Shown in pieces: positions 6,339 through 16,900 of a stretch of 64,000 bases of DNA. Numbering within the stretch: the first letter of the stretch is position 1; the number at the start of each line of letters is the position of its first letter. A model generated the notes under the pieces. The model searched no databases. It saw only the letters and a list, made by a program, of their open reading frames with translations, and was not told where the DNA came from. The stretch covers positions 186,001 to 250,000 of the forward strand of contig NZ_WBKB01000003.1 of NCBI RefSeq assembly GCF_008831155.1. The letters are read 5' to 3'. Source of the stretch: Gulosibacter chungangensis. GTDB taxonomy: Bacteria > Actinomycetota > Actinomycetes > Actinomycetales > Microbacteriaceae. Both the position numbers and the translations under genes were made by a program.

Positions 6339-9230
6339 GTGACACTTTCGCATCTCGATTCGCGACGCCCTCAGCTGCAATTGGCGCCTGGCGAGGTGGT
6401 GATCGTCCGGGATGAGGAATGGCTCGTCACCAACACCGAGCAGACAACTTCGGGCACGCTCGTACGCTGCATCGGTCTCTCTGAGCTCGTGAGGGATACC
6501 CCGGCCGCGTTCTATTCCGAACTCGACAAGATCGAGGTGCTCGACTCGAGCCAAGCGAAAGTCGTCGCCGACGCATCCTCACAGTACCGAGACGCACGCC
6601 TATGGCTCGAAGCCACGCTAAGACGCCAGCCAATCCCGACGCTCGACCCTCGCCTGACGGTCTCGACGCAAATGCTCGCGACACCGCTGAACTATCAGCT
6701 CACCGCGGTCAAGCGCGCGCTCGATCCCGAGAAGCTCCGGCCACGGCTCCTGATTGCGGATGCAGTGGGTCTCGGTAAGACGATCGAGATCGGCATGATC
6801 CTCAGCGAGCTGGTCCGACGTGGACAGGGGGAGCGGATCCTCATCGTCACGCCGCGGCACGTGCTCGAGCAGATGCAACGCGAGATGTGGACACGTTTCG
6901 CGCTGCCGTTCGTGCGCCTCGACTCGGTCGGGCTGCAACGTGTCCGCCAACAGCTCCCCGCTACGCGTAACCCGTTCAGCTACTTCAAGCGCGCGATCAT
7001 CTCGATCGACACCCTCAAGCAAGACCAGTACCGCGCACACCTCCAGAAGTTCCACTGGGATGCGGTTGTCATCGACGAATCTCACAACATCACCGGCGCA
7101 ACCCTCAACAACCGCCTCGCGCGCACCCTCGCGCCGAACACGCACGCGCTGATCCTCGCGTCCGCAACGCCACACAACGGTAAAGCCGAGTCGTTCGCCG
7201 AGCTAATCCGCCTGCTCGAACCAAGTGCGGTCGCCGCCGACAACACTTTCGATGAGGATGCGGTCAAGCGACTCGTGCTCCGCCGTCACCGTCACAGTCC
7301 CGAGGTGCAGAGCGAGGTCGGCGCCGACTGGGCCGAGCGCAAGGAACCCCAGAACCTCCTCATCGAGGCCACGCCGTCAGAGAATAACCTCGCCGATCAC
7401 CTCGCGCACGTCTGGCTCAATCCGAACATCCAGAGCCCATACTCCGGCAAGAACAAGGGCCTCTTCCCTTGGACCCTCGCGAAGGCGTTCCTCTCTTCTC
7501 CCGTCGCCTTCCGTGACACCGTTCGCGACCGCATGAAACGGCTGAACCCAGACAACCCTGAGCAGGCCCGTGAACTCAAAGCCCTGCAAGAACTCGACGA
7601 TCTCGTCGCACCCATCCTCGAAGAGGGCTCGGCAAAGCTCACCGAACTGATCCGCTATCTGAAACAAATTGGCGTCGGCAAGAGGAAGCAAGAGCGCGCA
7701 GTCGTGTTCTCCGAGCGCGTCGCGACCCTCCACTGGCTCCGCGAAGCCCTCAAACAGGAATTCAACTTCGGCGACGACGAGATCCGCGTCCTCCACGGCC
7801 AGCTCACTGACGTCGAACAGCAAGAGGTGGTTGAAGAATTCAAGCAGGCTTCCTCGAAGCTGCGAGTGCTCGTCACCGGCGATGTCGCGAGTGAGGGCGT
7901 GAACCTTCACGCGCAGTGCCACGAACTCATCCACTTCGATATCCCGTGGAGCCTCATCCGCATCGAGCAGCGCAACGGCCGTATCGACCGGTTCGGTCAA
8001 CGCACCCCGCCGCAGATCACTACGCTCCTGCTCGACTTCGACAACGACGAGTTCGCGGGCGACGTGCGGGTGCTCAGCCGCCTGATCGATCGTGAGCACG
8101 AGGCCCACAAGGCACTTGGCGACACGGCCTCACTCATGGGCAAGTACGACACCGACAGCGAAGAAGAAGAGATCCGTAAGGTGCTCGCCGGTGCGAAGGC
8201 CTTCGACGAGGTCGTTCGCTCGCCGGAAGATGTGCTCGCGGGCGACGACGGGGTGGATGCATTCCTCGCCACGCTGTTCTCCACCGGCAGTGAAGACCCG
8301 GCCGAAGTAGAAACCGCGACTAACGACGAGACCATCCCGCCTACTGGCCTGTTCTCCGACACCGCCGACTTCTTGCGCACCGGTCTCGCCACGGCATACA
8401 CGGTGCCCGGCGCAACGATCGCGAACAACGGCGTGGGCTTCGAAGACAAGCCGCAGCAGCGCACGCTTTCGGTTACCCCGCCGCGCGATCTCACGCAGCG
8501 GCTTCGGGTGCTCCCGCAGTCGTATCTGCAGGAGCGCAAGGTCACCGAGAAATTCACCGTGACGACTTCGCAGGACATGGCGCTCGCTTCCCTCGAGCAG
8601 GCGCAGAACTCGCCGACTTCGATTTCCTCCTGGCCGGCCGAGCACTATCTCGGGCCGCTGCACCCGTTGCTCGATTGGGTCGCCGACAAGACCCTGTCGA
8701 AGCTTGGGCGCAACGAGGTCTTCGCGGTCCGCGGCGATGTCATGGCGCCGACGGTCTATCTGCTCGCGACGGTCGCCGACCGCCAGGCGCGCACGATCTC
8801 GAGCATGCACCTCACGCAGACGCACGCGGGGGAGAGTCGCTTCTTCAGCGGTTCCTACGCGGATGCGCACTCGGCTCTCGCTTCGCTCGGTGTCTCGGCG
8901 GATGCGAGCCTCGTGAACCCGGGTCCGGTCGCAGTCGACGAGCTACAGGGTCTTATCGCGCCAGCCGTCGAACAATCGCTCGCGTACGCGGACAGCCTGC
9001 TCGGCGCGATCGGTTCGTCGGTGGAACAGCGAGTCGAAGGCTGGCTCGAGCGCCTCGACCAATGGCAGCAAAATGCGAAGCAACTAGCCCAACGACAAGA
9101 GCTCACCCAACGCCGCGACGCCATCACCGACGAAGAACAGCTCGCCGAAGCAATGCGCCCCCACCACATGTCGGTGCGACCCCTCCTCGTCGTAGTTCCA
9201 ACTGAGTACCCCACAGGAGAGGACGCATAG
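6339..9230 (+). CDS. SNF2-type helicase, DrmD-like (first gene of the four-gene defence operon)
   Basis: 963 residues from GTG 6339 (GTG 6243 would add 32 residues not resembling the family). It starts with a small beta-rich segment (PGEVVIVRDEEWLV), then SF2 helicase lobe 1 with Walker A GLGKT (Lys147) and DEAH-box variant DESH (246-249), and lobe 2 with motif VI QRNGRIDRFGQ (544-554), followed by about 400 residues of unassigned C-terminus. This order matches the SNF2-like translocase DrmD of class 1 DISARM. Its stop overlaps the next start (TAG/GTG sharing one base at 9230), so it is translationally coupled to the methylase. Presumed role: ATP-driven movement on DNA within a restriction or defence complex. 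Family level is confident; equivalence to DrmD is inference without a search. Confidence 0.85.
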   Translation: MTLSHLDSRRPQLQLAPGEVVIVRDEEWLVTNTEQTTSGTLVRCIGLSELVRDTPAAFYSELDKIEVLDSSQAKVVADASSQYRDARLWLEATLRRQPIPTLDPRLTVSTQMLATPLNYQLTAVKRALDPEKLRPRLLIADAVGLGKTIEIGMILSELVRRGQGERILIVTPRHVLEQMQREMWTRFALPFVRLDSVGLQRVRQQLPATRNPFSYFKRAIISIDTLKQDQYRAHLQKFHWDAVVIDESHNITGATLNNRLARTLAPNTHALILASATPHNGKAESFAELIRLLEPSAVAADNTFDEDAVKRLVLRRHRHSPEVQSEVGADWAERKEPQNLLIEATPSENNLADHLAHVWLNPNIQSPYSGKNKGLFPWTLAKAFLSSPVAFRDTVRDRMKRLNPDNPEQARELKALQELDDLVAPILEEGSAKLTELIRYLKQIGVGKRKQERAVVFSERVATLHWLREALKQEFNFGDDEIRVLHGQLTDVEQQEVVEEFKQASSKLRVLVTGDVASEGVNLHAQCHELIHFDIPWSLIRIEQRNGRIDRFGQRTPPQITTLLLDFDNDEFAGDVRVLSRLIDREHEAHKALGDTASLMGKYDTDSEEEEIRKVLAGAKAFDEVVRSPEDVLAGDDGVDAFLATLFSTGSEDPAEVETATNDETIPPTGLFSDTADFLRTGLATAYTVPGATIANNGVGFEDKPQQRTLSVTPPRDLTQRLRVLPQSYLQERKVTEKFTVTTSQDMALASLEQAQNSPTSISSWPAEHYLGPLHPLLDWVADKTLSKLGRNEVFAVRGDVMAPTVYLLATVADRQARTISSMHLTQTHAGESRFFSGSYADAHSALASLGVSADASLVNPGPVAVDELQGLIAPAVEQSLAYADSLLGAIGSSVEQRVEGWLERLDQWQQNAKQLAQRQELTQRRDAITDEEQLAEAMRPHHMSVRPLLVVVPTEYPTGEDA

Positions 9231-12200
9231 TGGCTTCTGACGCAATGATCATCGGCGAGAGCTGGATCAGCGAGCACTTCTTCACGACTGACAGCAAGAA
9301 GGAATCCTTCAATGCCGAGGTCCAAAAACGCCACCGCCTCTGGAAGGACTTCGAAGACACCGGTCAGACTTCGGCCCGGAGTCGCCTGCGCACGGCTCGC
9401 GGCGACCTTGTCGCAGCCCTGAGCGAGCTCGCCACCCGCACGGCCGACGGCGAGCAGTGGCTCCCGAGTGAACACACCGCCCAGGCGCTCGATGAACTCC
9501 TCTACACCCCGCTCACCACTGCGCTCGGAGCAGGGGAGGGATTCCTCACCGAGCGCCGCGATGGTCCGGTGCGCTGGTTCCATGAAGACGGCATTGCTAC
9601 TTCAGAACTCGCGATCATCGAGGCGGCCCCCGCCGACTCGATCGACGACCTCCTGCGGAAGGGCCAGGACGAAACCCAGCACGCACTTGTCACGCCCTAC
9701 GTCCCGGAGGACGACGAGCTGCATCCTCTCAACGGTGTCCCGCGCTTACTCTCCCGTGTATTCCAAGTGGATGAAGTGCCTTACGCCCTCGTGTTCGCTG
9801 GTCAGTGGGTGCTGATCACCGATCGCGAGCGTTGGCCGGAGGGCCGTTATCTTGCGATCGATCTGCAGATCGTGCTCGAGCGCAACGACCAGAAGCAGCT
9901 CGGCGAAATGGACCGTACAACGGCGTGCCTCGCCTTCGAAAGCTTCGTCTCCAACGGTGTCGACAACTCGGGGACCCCGTGGTGGACCGAAGTGATCGAC
10001 GCCTCGAAGAAGCACGCGGTGGGCGTCTCTCAAGACCTCCGTGATGGCGTCCGTGAGTCCATTGAAATCATCGCGAATGAGGTGGTCTCGCGCCGCAAGC
10101 AGCAGGGCTTGCCACCGCTTCCGCAAGACCAAGCGCAACCCCTGGCCGTGCAGTCCCTCCGGTATCTCTATCGCATTCTCTTCCTGCTCTACGCCGAGGC
10201 GTCTCCCGAGCTCGAGGTCCTGCCGGTGGGTTCGCCCGAGTATGGCGAGGGCTACAGCATCGACCGCCTGCGGGATCTCGCGCTCGTCGAACTCGAGAGC
10301 GAAAAGGCGAAGGCATCGACGCACCTTTATGAGTCGCTCGATGTCCTCTTCCGCCTCGTCGATCAGGGCCACGGTGAGGATGCACGGCAACCGGCAGCGG
10401 GGGAGGAACACCTTGTCGAGGGACTCACCTTCCACAGTCTGCGCGCCGACCTCTTCGCCCCAGCGGCCATCGCGCACATCAGCGACGTGAAGCTCGGCAA
10501 CCAGGCACTCATCGAGGTCCTCAGCCGCCTGTTGCTTTCGCGTGCCGAGAACGGTCGTGACCGCGGTTTCATCAGTTACGCCGACCTCGGTATCAACCAG
10601 CTCGGCGCGGTGTATGAGGGTCTTATGTCCTACACCGGTTTCTTCGCGGAGGAAGATCTCTACGAGGTAGCGAAGAACGGTGACTCGAGCAAGGGGTCCT
10701 GGGTTGTTCCCACCTCGCGCGCTGATCACCTCGACGATCGCGACTTCGTGATGGAACAAGACGCGATCACCGGCGCCGAACGCAAGGTTGTCCACCGTGC
10801 GGGCACTTTCGTGTACCGGCTTTCGGGCCGCGCACGCCAGCAGTCGGCGTCCTATTACACACCCGAGGTGCTCACGAAGTTCACGGTCTCGCAGGCGCTC
10901 GAAGAGCTGCTCGACCAGAACGACACGGTCACGCCTGCCGACGAGATTCTCGAGCTCACGGTTTGCGAGCCCGCACTCGGCTCCGGAGCGTTCGCGATCG
11001 AGGCGACGAGACAGCTCGCCGCTGAGTATCTCAAGCGCAAGCAGCGTGAAACCGGCATCACGATTGACCCCGAGGAATACCCTCAAGAGCTGCAACGCGT
11101 GAAAGCGCACATCGCGCTGCACCAGGTCTACGGCGTCGACCTCAACTCAACGGCTGTTGAGCTCGCCGAGATCTCATTATGGCTCGACACGATGCTGCAG
11201 GGGTTGGACGCACCGTGGTTCGGTCTTCATTTGCGCCGCGGTAACTCGCTCATCGGTGCTCGCCACGCTGTCTATAGCGCTGACCAGATCAAAAGGCGTG
11301 CTTGGCTTAAGACTGAACCCGCCGAGATCCCCACGACAACAACCGTCGAGGACTTGGCCGACTTCACGTTCGCCACACAGATAAGCGGCAAGATATTCCA
11401 CTTCCTACTTCCTGCCGCAGGATGGGGAGCGGCTGCCGACAACAGGGAAGTAAAGGAATTGTCGCCCACAGGGGCGAAAGCATTACGTGACTGGAGTCGT
11501 CGCATCACCGTACAGCTCGATAAAAGACAAATCGAGCGACTACAAAATTTGTCGCTGCGTGTTGAACGCATGTGGCAATTTGTGATCCGCCGGTTCGAGA
11601 TTGCCGAGCGTGAAGCGCGTCGCTCGGTGCAGGTGTTCGGCCAGGTCGACGTGTCGTCGCGTGAGCATGTAGTCAAACGTGAAGAGATCCAACGCAAACT
11701 CCAGGACGCTGATGGGGCGTATCAGCGGTTGCGATTGGTGATGGATGCCTGGTGCGCGCTCTGGTTCTGGCCTGTACCCATTGCTGAACGCGATGCGATG
11801 CCGCCTGACATGAATGAATGGATGGATGCACTGCAAGCTATCTTGGGCGTGCATACTGAGACGAAAGCCTCATCGGCCAAGTTTGGCCAGACCGAGCTCG
11901 ATATGCCCACAAAATGGGATGCACTTGGCGATAGTGAATCGAATGATCTTGCGTTTGCTAATGTTTCTTCCATCGCCGATGTCATTCGCGACCACCCCTG
12001 GATATCTGTGGTGAAGAATGTTGCAGATGCACAGGGGTTCTTTCACTGGAGTCTCGATTTCGCGTCGGTGATGGCTAAGAATGGTGGATTCGACCTGCAA
12101 GTTGGGAATCCGCCTTGGGTTCGTCCGCGAACTGACCTTGAAGCGCTCTATGCGGAAGCTGATCCATGGTGGCAACTAAACCCCAAAGCAACACAAGCCG

Positions 12201-13942
12201 TAAAGGCGATCAAGCGGCGTGAAGCACTAAGCATAGTGGGCATGCCGGAACTGGTTATGGACGGTGCAAGTGAAGTATTGTCTACGTCTGCATTCATTGG
12301 CAGCGCGAGTGAGTACGCGCAGTTGACTGGCCTGCAACCGGACTACTATCGATGTTTCATGGTGAATACGTGGAGACATAGTTCGTCTCGAGGCATCTCT
12401 TCTTTATTGCATCCTGATACGCACTTTACTGACGCGCGCGGAGGTGCTTTTAGGGCGTCGACATATCCGCGTATTCGAAGGCATTGGCAATTTGTCAACG
12501 AATTACAGTTGTTTCGGGAAATTTTGCATTTGGTGAGTTTTGGTGTGCATGTCTATGGTGCGCCGAGAGATCCCTATTTCCTACATGCGGTTAACCTTTA
12601 TCACCCAGACACTGTTGAGAGTTCCCTCGTTCATGATGGTAGTGGAGCTAAGCCTGGCATTAAGGATCCAAGTGGAAATTGGGATCTGCGGCCACATCGG
12701 AGCAGGATAGAATATGTAAACCATCGAGTTCTAAAGTCATGGCGTGACTTCTTGGGCGATCGAAATATTCCAGTCTCGGAGACCTCGATGGTTTACATCA
12801 TTAACACTAATATGCAAAGTGTTGTTGAAAAGCTTGTGGACCAGGCGCGGCTGCTGGACCAAAATTTCGAGTGGAGCGCTGGGTGGCACGAGACAATTGA
12901 TCGCCGGAATGGTCGGTTCGACGTGGAATGGGGGCTGGCATCTTCGTGGAGCGATGTAATACTGCAGGGCGTTCATATCCACATTGCTAATTCATTCTAC
13001 AAATCGCCCAACAAAACCATGAAACATCACCAAGATTGGACGCCTATTGATCTTTCGATTCTTGCGGATGATGCTCTTCCTGTAACGTCGTACAAGCCCA
13101 ACGTGAATAGGGAATACAGAGAGAAATACACGCATTGGGGTGCGAAGAGTGCACTCGACTTCTATAGGTTTGCCTGGCGGAATATGGCGTCTAATACCGG
13201 TGAGAGAACACTTGTGGGCACAATTATTCCCCCCGGTGCTGCGCATATTAATGCGGTTTCGGCTATCGGATTCACTGCGGAGGAGTCGATGGGTCAGTTG
13301 TTGTTAGTGGCTGGTGTGATGAGTTCATTGGTTGCGGACGCGCAAATTAGGCTGGTTCCTAAGTCCACTATTACCGCTAAAACTATATCGAGACTAGCTA
13401 TACCAAAATTCGGGACTTTGGAAGCGGATGTTCAATGGCGGATGGGGAGGCTTGTTTCGCTGACCAACGAGTTTGAATCTATCCACACGTTTAACTCAGT
13501 CGCGTGCGAGTGGGCTCTCACCCCTTGGTGGGCTGATGCAAAGAAATTACAAGACGTCCCTGTTGGAGAATGGGATCGAAGTGTGCCTTTGCGAATTGAC
13601 GCAGAAAGACGCCAGGCGCTTGTGGAGATTGACGTAATCGTTGCGTTGTGTTGCGGATTGACAGTCGATGACTTGTCCACGATATATCGGACGCAATTTC
13701 CCGTATTGGTTGGTCATGATAAAACGAAGTATGTTTATGACTTGTATGGGCGTGAAATTCCCGGAGAGCTAGCGCGCGAGTGGCATAGACGTGGGAATGA
13801 TATCGAGGAGGAGGAGCTGCTTGTTCCGAACACAGAGGGTAATTTGACGCAGTACGTCCTCCCATTCCGAACCCTCGACCGCGAAGCTGAGATGCGGGAG
13901 GCGTATGCCTACTTCGAGAAGAAACTGCAGGAGTCGGCATGA
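9230..13942 (+). CDS. Large adenine-specific DNA methyltransferase-like protein (DrmMI/PglX-like)
   Basis: 1570 residues starting at GTG 9230. An N-terminal helical region of about 500 residues precedes the N6-adenine methylase core: SYYTPE (541-546), AdoMet motif I EPALGSGAF (580-588), VYGVDLN shortly after, and catalytic motif IV NPPW (960-963). The wide gap between motifs I and IV is filled with helical insertions, and about 600 residues follow that should include target recognition. This layout is typical of class 1 DISARM DrmMI, BREX PglX and type IIL enzymes. No nuclease motif was seen. Base composition changes sharply inside the gene: roughly 11.3-13.8 kb is much richer in A+T than either end, suggesting replacement of the recognition part. 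It ends in an ATGA overlap with the next gene (13939-13942). Confidence 0.85.
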   Translation: MASDAMIIGESWISEHFFTTDSKKESFNAEVQKRHRLWKDFEDTGQTSARSRLRTARGDLVAALSELATRTADGEQWLPSEHTAQALDELLYTPLTTALGAGEGFLTERRDGPVRWFHEDGIATSELAIIEAAPADSIDDLLRKGQDETQHALVTPYVPEDDELHPLNGVPRLLSRVFQVDEVPYALVFAGQWVLITDRERWPEGRYLAIDLQIVLERNDQKQLGEMDRTTACLAFESFVSNGVDNSGTPWWTEVIDASKKHAVGVSQDLRDGVRESIEIIANEVVSRRKQQGLPPLPQDQAQPLAVQSLRYLYRILFLLYAEASPELEVLPVGSPEYGEGYSIDRLRDLALVELESEKAKASTHLYESLDVLFRLVDQGHGEDARQPAAGEEHLVEGLTFHSLRADLFAPAAIAHISDVKLGNQALIEVLSRLLLSRAENGRDRGFISYADLGINQLGAVYEGLMSYTGFFAEEDLYEVAKNGDSSKGSWVVPTSRADHLDDRDFVMEQDAITGAERKVVHRAGTFVYRLSGRARQQSASYYTPEVLTKFTVSQALEELLDQNDTVTPADEILELTVCEPALGSGAFAIEATRQLAAEYLKRKQRETGITIDPEEYPQELQRVKAHIALHQVYGVDLNSTAVELAEISLWLDTMLQGLDAPWFGLHLRRGNSLIGARHAVYSADQIKRRAWLKTEPAEIPTTTTVEDLADFTFATQISGKIFHFLLPAAGWGAAADNREVKELSPTGAKALRDWSRRITVQLDKRQIERLQNLSLRVERMWQFVIRRFEIAEREARRSVQVFGQVDVSSREHVVKREEIQRKLQDADGAYQRLRLVMDAWCALWFWPVPIAERDAMPPDMNEWMDALQAILGVHTETKASSAKFGQTELDMPTKWDALGDSESNDLAFANVSSIADVIRDHPWISVVKNVADAQGFFHWSLDFASVMAKNGGFDLQVGNPPWVRPRTDLEALYAEADPWWQLNPKATQAVKAIKRREALSIVGMPELVMDGASEVLSTSAFIGSASEYAQLTGLQPDYYRCFMVNTWRHSSSRGISSLLHPDTHFTDARGGAFRASTYPRIRRHWQFVNELQLFREILHLVSFGVHVYGAPRDPYFLHAVNLYHPDTVESSLVHDGSGAKPGIKDPSGNWDLRPHRSRIEYVNHRVLKSWRDFLGDRNIPVSETSMVYIINTNMQSVVEKLVDQARLLDQNFEWSAGWHETIDRRNGRFDVEWGLASSWSDVILQGVHIHIANSFYKSPNKTMKHHQDWTPIDLSILADDALPVTSYKPNVNREYREKYTHWGAKSALDFYRFAWRNMASNTGERTLVGTIIPPGAAHINAVSAIGFTAEESMGQLLLVAGVMSSLVADAQIRLVPKSTITAKTISRLAIPKFGTLEADVQWRMGRLVSLTNEFESIHTFNSVACEWALTPWWADAKKLQDVPVGEWDRSVPLRIDAERRQALVEIDVIVALCCGLTVDDLSTIYRTQFPVLVGHDKTKYVYDLYGREIPGELAREWHRRGNDIEEEELLVPNTEGNLTQYVLPFRTLDREAEMREAYAYFEKKLQESA

Positions 13943-16900
13943 CCGCGTTATTGCCATCGCTGCAGGCGGGTCGCTTCCAACAGAGTGTGAGCGACTACCT
14001 GCAGACCACGTTTGCGCTCACCGATAAGGAAGTGCTCGACGCGCTTGACAGCTTCCTCGCTGATGAGCACACGGGGATCTTTCGGGGCCCCTATTTGCGC
14101 ACGCGCATGCCGTTCAAACCCGCGACGCGAAAGCCCACCGAAGTGCTCGAATGGTACGGGGCACCGTATCCGCCGCACGGGCACCAAATGGCTGCGTTCG
14201 AGCGACTCGCGCAAGGGAAGCCGACGCTGGTTACGACCGGTACCGGTTCGGGTAAGACCGAGGCGTTCCTCTTCCCAATCCTCGATCACGTGCTGCGGGC
14301 GAAACGCAACGGTATCGCCGGGACTAAGGCGCTCATCCTCTACCCGATGAACGCGCTGGCGAATGACCAGGCGCGACGCATCGCGAGCCTCATCACCACC
14401 GATCCGGAACTCGCCGGTGTTTCGGCGGCAATCTACACGGGTGAAGATGGGCCGAAGCGGCGACAGGTGAGCCCTGCAGGGCTCATCACCGATCGCGAAA
14501 CGATTCAAGCACAGGCACCAGACATCCTCCTCACCAACTACAAGATGCTTGACCAGCTGCTCCTGCGCTCAAAAGACCAAACCATCTGGGAACAGAGCGC
14601 CACGAGCCTGCGCTTCCTCGTGCTCGACGAGTTCCACACCTATGACGGTGCCCAAGGCACCGATGTCGCCATGCTGCTCCGTCGACTCGGGATGACCCTC
14701 AAGCGCCATTGGCCGACAAACCCAGAACGCCGCGAAGCGCTTGGCATCAACGGCGCCGCAGCAGCCGCACCGCTCGGGCTGACGGTACCGGTCGCAACAT
14801 CGGCAACACTCGGCGGCGAAGACTCGACCACCATGATCGACTTCGCGAACACCGTCTTCGGCGGTGGCTTCGATGCGGACAGCGCCGTCGGGGAGACCCG
14901 GTACAGCGTTGAAGATTGGGCCGAGCGAGCATCCGAGACCACGCTTGGCGGGGCACCGCGTCGCTTTGTCGGTATCGATGTCGAACCGATCGACTTGCGA
15001 GCGCTCGGGGCAGCGGCGAACAACACCGGCTCGGGGGCACTCGATATCGCCCGGGCGGTGATTGCGGAACTGTACGAGTCGGGTCACGACTTTGCCAGCG
15101 CATCCGCCGAGCAACTGCACGATGCCCTGCGAACGCATCCCGACGTACGGAACCTCATCGAGGCGACCCAGACGCCGACGGCGCTGGGCGACCTCGTGCA
15201 GGAACTTTTCTCGACGGCGCGCGAGATCGACGAGGCTGCCTCGGAAGCTGCGATCAATGCGATCATCGCGGCGCTCAGTCAGGTGCGCATGGCGGTGGGA
15301 TTTGCGGCGCCCTCGGTCGACGTGAACGCGTGGATTCGTGCACTCACGCGTATCGACCGCGTGGCCGGGCCGACGGCGGTTTTCCGTTGGTCGGACGACG
15401 GGCAGATCTTCCTCGAAGATAATGACGACGCGTATTCGGACGAAGGGCGTGAATCCGAACCCGCAATCTACTGCCGGCACTGTGGCCGTAGCGGCTGGGG
15501 TGTCGCGATTCGCACCACCGGGGAACAGCGCGACCTTGAGGCGAAGGGCACGAACCCGCGCGAAGTCGCCGTGAAAAAGCTCGGAAGCTTCCGCGCCCTC
15601 ATCTACGCGCCCGCCGAGGCCGACAAACTCGAGCGCTTCGACGAACCCACGCCCGGGTTCGGCTGGTGGGACGTCAACAACCGGCGCGTGCACGCGACCC
15701 TGCCGGAAACCGACGGGGACTCGGCCGACACGAAGATTCTCCCGGTGCAGTGGTTCGACGGGGAAGACGCCGACCGCGATTCGAACAATGAAATCTGCCC
15801 CTCCTGCGGTCGCCCCGACGGCATCCGCTTCATGGGATCGGCCGTCGCGACGCTACTCTCCGTCGTGACTACGGCACTCTTTGGTGACGCACAGCTCGAC
15901 GGCGCCGAAAAGAAGGCTCTCGTCTTTACCGACAGCGTGCAGGACGCCGCGCACCGGGCCGGTTTCGTACAGAACCGTGCCCACACCTTCGGACTGCGCA
16001 ACGCGATCCGCCGCGCGATCGGTGATCGCACCCACACCCTCGAAGAGCTTTCGGGCGAACTGTTGGCGAGGGCAGAAACCGCCAATGAACGGTACCGGCT
16101 CCTCAGCCCGGAACTGGCCGAACGCGAAAACTTCCGAGAGTTCTGGGAGACCGAAGATCCTTCGAAGATCAAGGTTGCAACCCGCCGCCGCGTGAAGACG
16201 CGCTTGGCCTTCGACCTCGCGCTCGAATTCGGGTTGCAATCCACCTTTGCGCGCACGCTCGAGCAGACCGCCTCGGTCACCGCGGAGGTCGACACCGGCC
16301 CGGCGGTGGTTCTCGAGCGCATCGCCCGCGAGGCAATCGAGGGCTTCCAATTCGATGCTGCCCTTGAGCAATCGGACGTTATCCCCGGCGACACTCTCAT
16401 CGCCTGGGCGCGCGGCGTGCTCGAGCAAATGCGTGAGCGCGGAGCCATCGAACACCAATGGCTCGGGCAGTACGTCAAAGACAACGGCCTGCGGTGGAAG
16501 ATCTGGGGCGGCCGTCCCAAGGCCGAAGGCATGCCGGCGTTCCCGAAGGGGCGCTCGGCACCCGCTTTTCCGCGCATCGGTCCGAATCCGAAGACGGCCA
16601 AGGGCGAGTACCTCCTTGACGATCTCAATTCCTCGCAGGGCTGGTACGCGCGTTGGACCGCACGCATCCTCGGCGTCTCCACCCACGCCGGCGCGCAACT
16701 CGTGCAGCGGCTGCTGAAGTCCATCGCCGACGGCTCACTCGTAAAAGAGCACGCGATCACCCGCACCGGCGGGACCGCCTACGGGATTGAACCCGAGCGC
16801 ATCCTCGTGAGCCCCGCATCCAACGACCAACGACACGCTGGCGAGACCATGCTGCGCTGTGACAGCTGCAAGGCACTCACCCCGGCCAGCCCCACCACCG

